From positions 1-46,567 of the forward strand of contig NZ_BAFW01000143.1 of the NCBI RefSeq assembly GCF_000308535.1: a stretch of DNA of 46,567 nucleotides. The letters are read 5' to 3'. Of the stretch, positions 44,018-46,567 are shown piece after piece. Below the pieces are notes generated by a model. That model was not told the DNA's origin and made no database searches. It saw nothing but the letters and a program-made list of their open reading frames with translations. Source of the stretch: Nocardia cerradoensis NBRC 101014 (lineage in GTDB: Bacteria > Actinomycetota > Actinomycetes > Mycobacteriales > Mycobacteriaceae). Each line of letters starts with the position of its first letter. Within the stretch, counting starts at the first letter, position 1. The position numbers and the translations under genes are program-made.

Positions 44018-45004
44018 TCAGCCGAACAGCGTCGAGCCGATGGTGTGCCAGCCGAGCACCGAGTCCACGGCCAGACCGCAGAACACCACGGCGAGGTAGT
44101 TGTTGGACTGCAGGAACAGCCGCAGCGGCTTGACCGAAGCGCCGCGTCGCACACCGGAGTACAGCTGATGCGCCATCAGCAGGAACCAGGCACCCGCGAC
44201 GATCGCGACCGCCGCGTACACGACACCCGTCGCCGGAATCAGCGCCAGCGTCGCGAGCACGGTCAGCCAGGTATAGATGACGATCTGCTTGGTGACCACG
44301 CGCTCGGTCGCCACTACCGGCAGCATCGGCACGCCGGCCGCGCGGTAGTCGTCCTTGTAGCGCATGGCCAGCGCCCAGGTGTGCGGCGGCGTCCAGAAGA
44401 AGATGACGGCGAACAGCGCGATCGCGGGCCAGCCGATGGTGCCGGTGACCGCCGACCAGCCGACCAGTGCGGGCATACAGCCCGCGGCGCCACCCCACAC
44501 CACGTTCTGCGAGGTCCGACGCTTGAGGCCGAGGGTGTAGACGAAGACGTAGAACAGAATCGTCGCGACCACGAGCAGGCCGGAGAGCAGATTCGCCTGC
44601 CACCACAGCCAGGCGAACGAGCCCGCGCCGAGAGCGACACCGAAGACGAACGCGTTGCGGGTCGGCACCGCCTCGCGCGCCAGCGGACGCTTCGACGTGC
44701 GCTTCATGACCTTGTCGATATCGGCGTCGGCCACGCAGTTCAGGGTGTTGGCACTGGCCGCGCCCATCCAGCCACCGAACAGGGTGGCCACGATCAACCG
44801 GATGTCGACATGGCCGCGGTCGGCCAGCAGCATCGTCGGGATGGTGGCCACCAGCAGCAGCTCGATGACCCGCGGCTTGGTCAGCGCGATGTAGGCGAGC
44901 ACCCGGCGGGTCAGCTTCGACAGCGGGCCGCTGCCCTGGACACGGTCGGCGAGCGCCGTCGCGGAGGAGCCATGCGCATCACCCGGCTGTTGCCCAATCC
45001 GCAC
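44018..45004 (-). CDS. ctaB: Protoheme IX farnesyltransferase CtaB (heme O synthase)
   Basis: This is a 328-aa UbiA-superfamily membrane prenyltransferase that adds farnesyl to heme B, giving heme O for CtaA. The first Asp-rich motif is [20 protein letters not shown] (NxxxDxxxD type). [19 protein letters not shown] holds the second conserved set. About nine helices are visible. GTG 45004 is chosen because GAGGAGA lies 4 nt before it; ATG 45028 upstream would place that ribosome site inside the gene. It is divergent from tkt, in the order known from M. tuberculosis (ctaB next to the tkt-tal group). Confidence 0.95.
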   Translation of the reverse strand: MRIGQQPGDAHGSSATALADRVQGSGPLSKLTRRVLAYIALTKPRVIELLLVATIPTMLLADRGHVDIRLIVATLFGGWMGAASANTLNCVADADIDKVMKRTSKRPLAREAVPTRNAFVFGVALGAGSFAWLWWQANLLSGLLVVATILFYVFVYTLGLKRRTSQNVVWGGAAGCMPALVGWSAVTGTIGWPAIALFAVIFFWTPPHTWALAMRYKDDYRAAGVPMLPVVATERVVTKQIVIYTWLTVLATLALIPATGVVYAAVAIVAGAWFLLMAHQLYSGVRRGASVKPLRLFLQSNNYLAVVFCGLAVDSVLGWHTIGSTLFG

Positions 45005-45442
45005 TGTCTCTCCTCGCAGGTGGTGCATCGATCCGGTAGGGAAGCAACGGTTTCGGCGGCGTGGCGGGCCTCCCGCGCGCAGCCTTTTCCGCTGTCACCG
45101 CAGAGCGCGGCGCGGGCGGCGCAGCCTCTACTACAGACGATGGTAGACCCCCGCGTGTTGTGCTCCGGCACCCACCCGCCGCGAAACCGCCCGTGCCGCA
45201 GGCGATCGGCCCCGGCCGGTCCGGACGCGAGGGCCACGTCACATATCCGCCGTCGGCCGCTGTGCGGAATCGCGTCGGTCCGGCACGGCGGCGGCTGTCA
45301 TCATTCACCGTAACCCCGCGCACCTGCACGGGGTGCGGGCGAAGGGTTCCCCACTCACGGCGATCAGGCGACCTCTAGGGTGGTGGGTACAGCCCGCAAG
45401 CCGCCGTTGTACACACACGAGAAGGTCAGGAGAACCTCGGTC
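45005..45442. other. Divergent intergenic region ctaB / tkt
   Basis: About 440 bp hold promoters for both genes. TAGGGT near 45377 could be a -10 box for tkt. The 12-mer ACGATGGTAGAC at 45137-45148 is the reverse complement of the ctaA promoter element. I see no convincing reading frame. Confidence 0.45.
45137..45148 (-). promoter_or_regulatory. ctaA-like element GTCTACCATCGT upstream of ctaB
   Basis: On the minus strand this is identical over 12 bp to the element directly before ctaA. It would place transcription start about 125 nt upstream of the ctaB GTG. A shared promoter type for the two heme A genes is an inference. Confidence 0.4.
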
Positions 45443-46567
45443 GTGTCAGTCACAGACGACATCCGCGCCCTCACCCAGCCCGCACATCCGGCCGACTGGA
45501 CCGAACTGGACACCAGAGCCGTCGACACCGTCCGTGTCCTGGCCGCCGACGCGGTGCAGGCCGCCGGCAACGGTCACCCCGGCACCGCGATGAGCCTGGC
45601 GCCGCTGGCCTACACCCTCTACCAGCGGGTCCTGCGCTACGACCCGAGCGATCCGGACTGGACGGGCCGCGACCGGTTCATCCTCTCGTGCGGACATTCC
45701 AGCCTGACCCAGTACATCCAGCTGTATCTGTCGGGACTGGGCCTGGAACTCGACGACCTGAAGCATCTGCGCAAGTGGGGTTCGCTGACCCCGGGTCACC
45801 CGGAGTTCCGCCACACCAGGGGCGTGGAGATCACCACCGGCCCGCTCGGCCAGGGCCTGGCCTCGGCGGTCGGCATGGCGATGGCGGCCCGCCGCGAGCG
45901 CGGTCTCTACGACCCGTCCGCCGCGACCGGCGCCAGCCCGTTCGACCACTTCGTCTACGTCATCGCCTCCGACGGCGATATCGAAGAGGGCGTCACCTCG
46001 GAGGCCTCCTCGCTGGCCGGCACCCAGCAGTTGGGCAATCTGATCGTCTTCTACGACGACAACCGGATCTCGATCGAGGACGACACCTCCATCGCGCTGA
46101 CCGAGGACACCGCCGAGCGCTACCGCGCCTACGGCTGGCACGTGCAGGTCGTCGAGGGCGGTGAGAACGTCACCGGCATCCTGGAGGCGATCGAGGCCGC
46201 CAAGGCCGTCACCGACAAGCCGTCGTTCATCCTGCTGCGCACGATCATCGGCTATCCCGCGCCGAACAAGATGAACACCGGCGCCGCGCACGGTGCCGCG
46301 CTGGGCGCCGACGAGGTCGCCGCCACCAAGGAGATCCTCGGCTTCGATCCGGGCCAGAGCTTCGTCGTCGACGACGAGGTCATCGCCCACACCCGCGGCA
46401 ACGCCGCCGACCGCGCCAAGGCCGCCCGCGCGGTCTGGCAGGAGCAGTTCGACGCATGGGCGCAGAACAACCCGGAGAACAAGGCGCTGTTCGACCGGCT
46501 GCGCGAGCGCCGGCTGCCGAAGGGCTGGACCGAGGGGCTGCCCTCGTTCGAGCCCGACGCCAAGGGC
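45443..46567 (+). CDS. tkt: Transketolase, N-terminal part (runs off window)
   Basis: This is a thiamine-diphosphate enzyme of the non-oxidative pentose phosphate pathway, exchanging two-carbon units between sugar phosphates. GTG 45443 has AGGAG about 10 nt upstream and the frame stays open for 375 codons to the window edge. Visible: AAGNGHPGTAMSLAP (substrate His/TPP site), SCGHSSLTQYIQLY, TTGPLGQGLASAVGMA, and the TPP/metal motif ASDGDIEEGVTSEASSLAG with YDDNRISIEDD. The PYR and C-terminal domains lie outside. No stop falls within the window. Confidence 0.96.
   Translation, partial: MSVTDDIRALTQPAHPADWTELDTRAVDTVRVLAADAVQAAGNGHPGTAMSLAPLAYTLYQRVLRYDPSDPDWTGRDRFILSCGHSSLTQYIQLYLSGLGLELDDLKHLRKWGSLTPGHPEFRHTRGVEITTGPLGQGLASAVGMAMAARRERGLYDPSAATGASPFDHFVYVIASDGDIEEGVTSEASSLAGTQQLGNLIVFYDDNRISIEDDTSIALTEDTAERYRAYGWHVQVVEGGENVTGILEAIEAAKAVTDKPSFILLRTIIGYPAPNKMNTGAAHGAALGADEVAATKEILGFDPGQSFVVDDEVIAHTRGNAADRAKAARAVWQEQFDAWAQNNPENKALFDRLRERRLPKGWTEGLPSFEPDAKG

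Overview
The window is high-GC actinobacterial chromosome, most likely from Nocardia or a close relative (Mycobacteriales). The signs are strong third-position GC, an MCE/YrbE lipid-import locus with a divergent P450, mycolata-type families (MptB, DUF4189) and a right half with the same neighbourhood as Mycobacterium tuberculosis Rv1449c-Rv1466 (tkt, ctaB, qor, ctaA, ABC pair, mptB, sufR-BDCSU-sufT). The genus call is an inference; no rRNA or tRNA gene was seen.

Left, about 0-5.3 kb: the 5' end of an mce operon (YrbE of the B type, then an MCE protein running off the edge) with no yrbEA in front, a divergent cytochrome P450, a small membrane protein and an EthD-family gene. From about 6 to 10.1 kb the DNA looks decayed. 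It holds a frameshifted small membrane gene, an SRPBCC protein, a thioesterase with an N-terminal frameshift, a TetR regulator facing two near-identical 18-bp operators, an alpha/beta hydrolase whose start codon is out of frame, and remnants of a rubredoxin and a rubredoxin reductase. I read the last two as debris of an alkane-hydroxylase-type electron-transfer operon.

Middle, about 10.3-24.6 kb: a tandem Lrp/AsnC regulator faces a lactate 2-monooxygenase gene across a large dyad. A probable lipid-related regulon follows: HSL-type esterase, YhgE/Pip membrane protein, FadR/GntR regulator, fatty-acid-hydroxylase-family enzyme, an SDR protein lacking the catalytic Tyr, and a DUF4345 membrane protein. 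One 19-bp operator-like element occurs at both divergent promoters of this block (15953 and 18315) and is the best lead for a new system. Then come a GT2 glycosyltransferase, a gene-poor scar with two gene fragments, Ku, an RDD protein, an acyl-CoA dehydrogenase and a secreted DUF4189 protein.

Right, about 24.6-46.6 kb: the SUF iron-sulfur operon on the minus strand, mostly with overlapping or abutting genes, headed by SufR, with an ACACT-N5-TGTGA operator on the sufR start codon. Divergent to it are mptB and an ABC exporter, followed by ctaA. After these come a phosphotransferase with a strong palindrome upstream, an FmdB-type zinc-ribbon gene with a likely C-tract frameshift, a SAM methyltransferase, an exported cyclohexadienyl-dehydratase-like protein, qor, a TetR/FAD-monooxygenase divergent pair, a Pro-rich membrane protein, ctaB and the start of tkt. 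Several genes have a TANNNT box about 6-8 nt before the start codon, suggesting leaderless transcripts.
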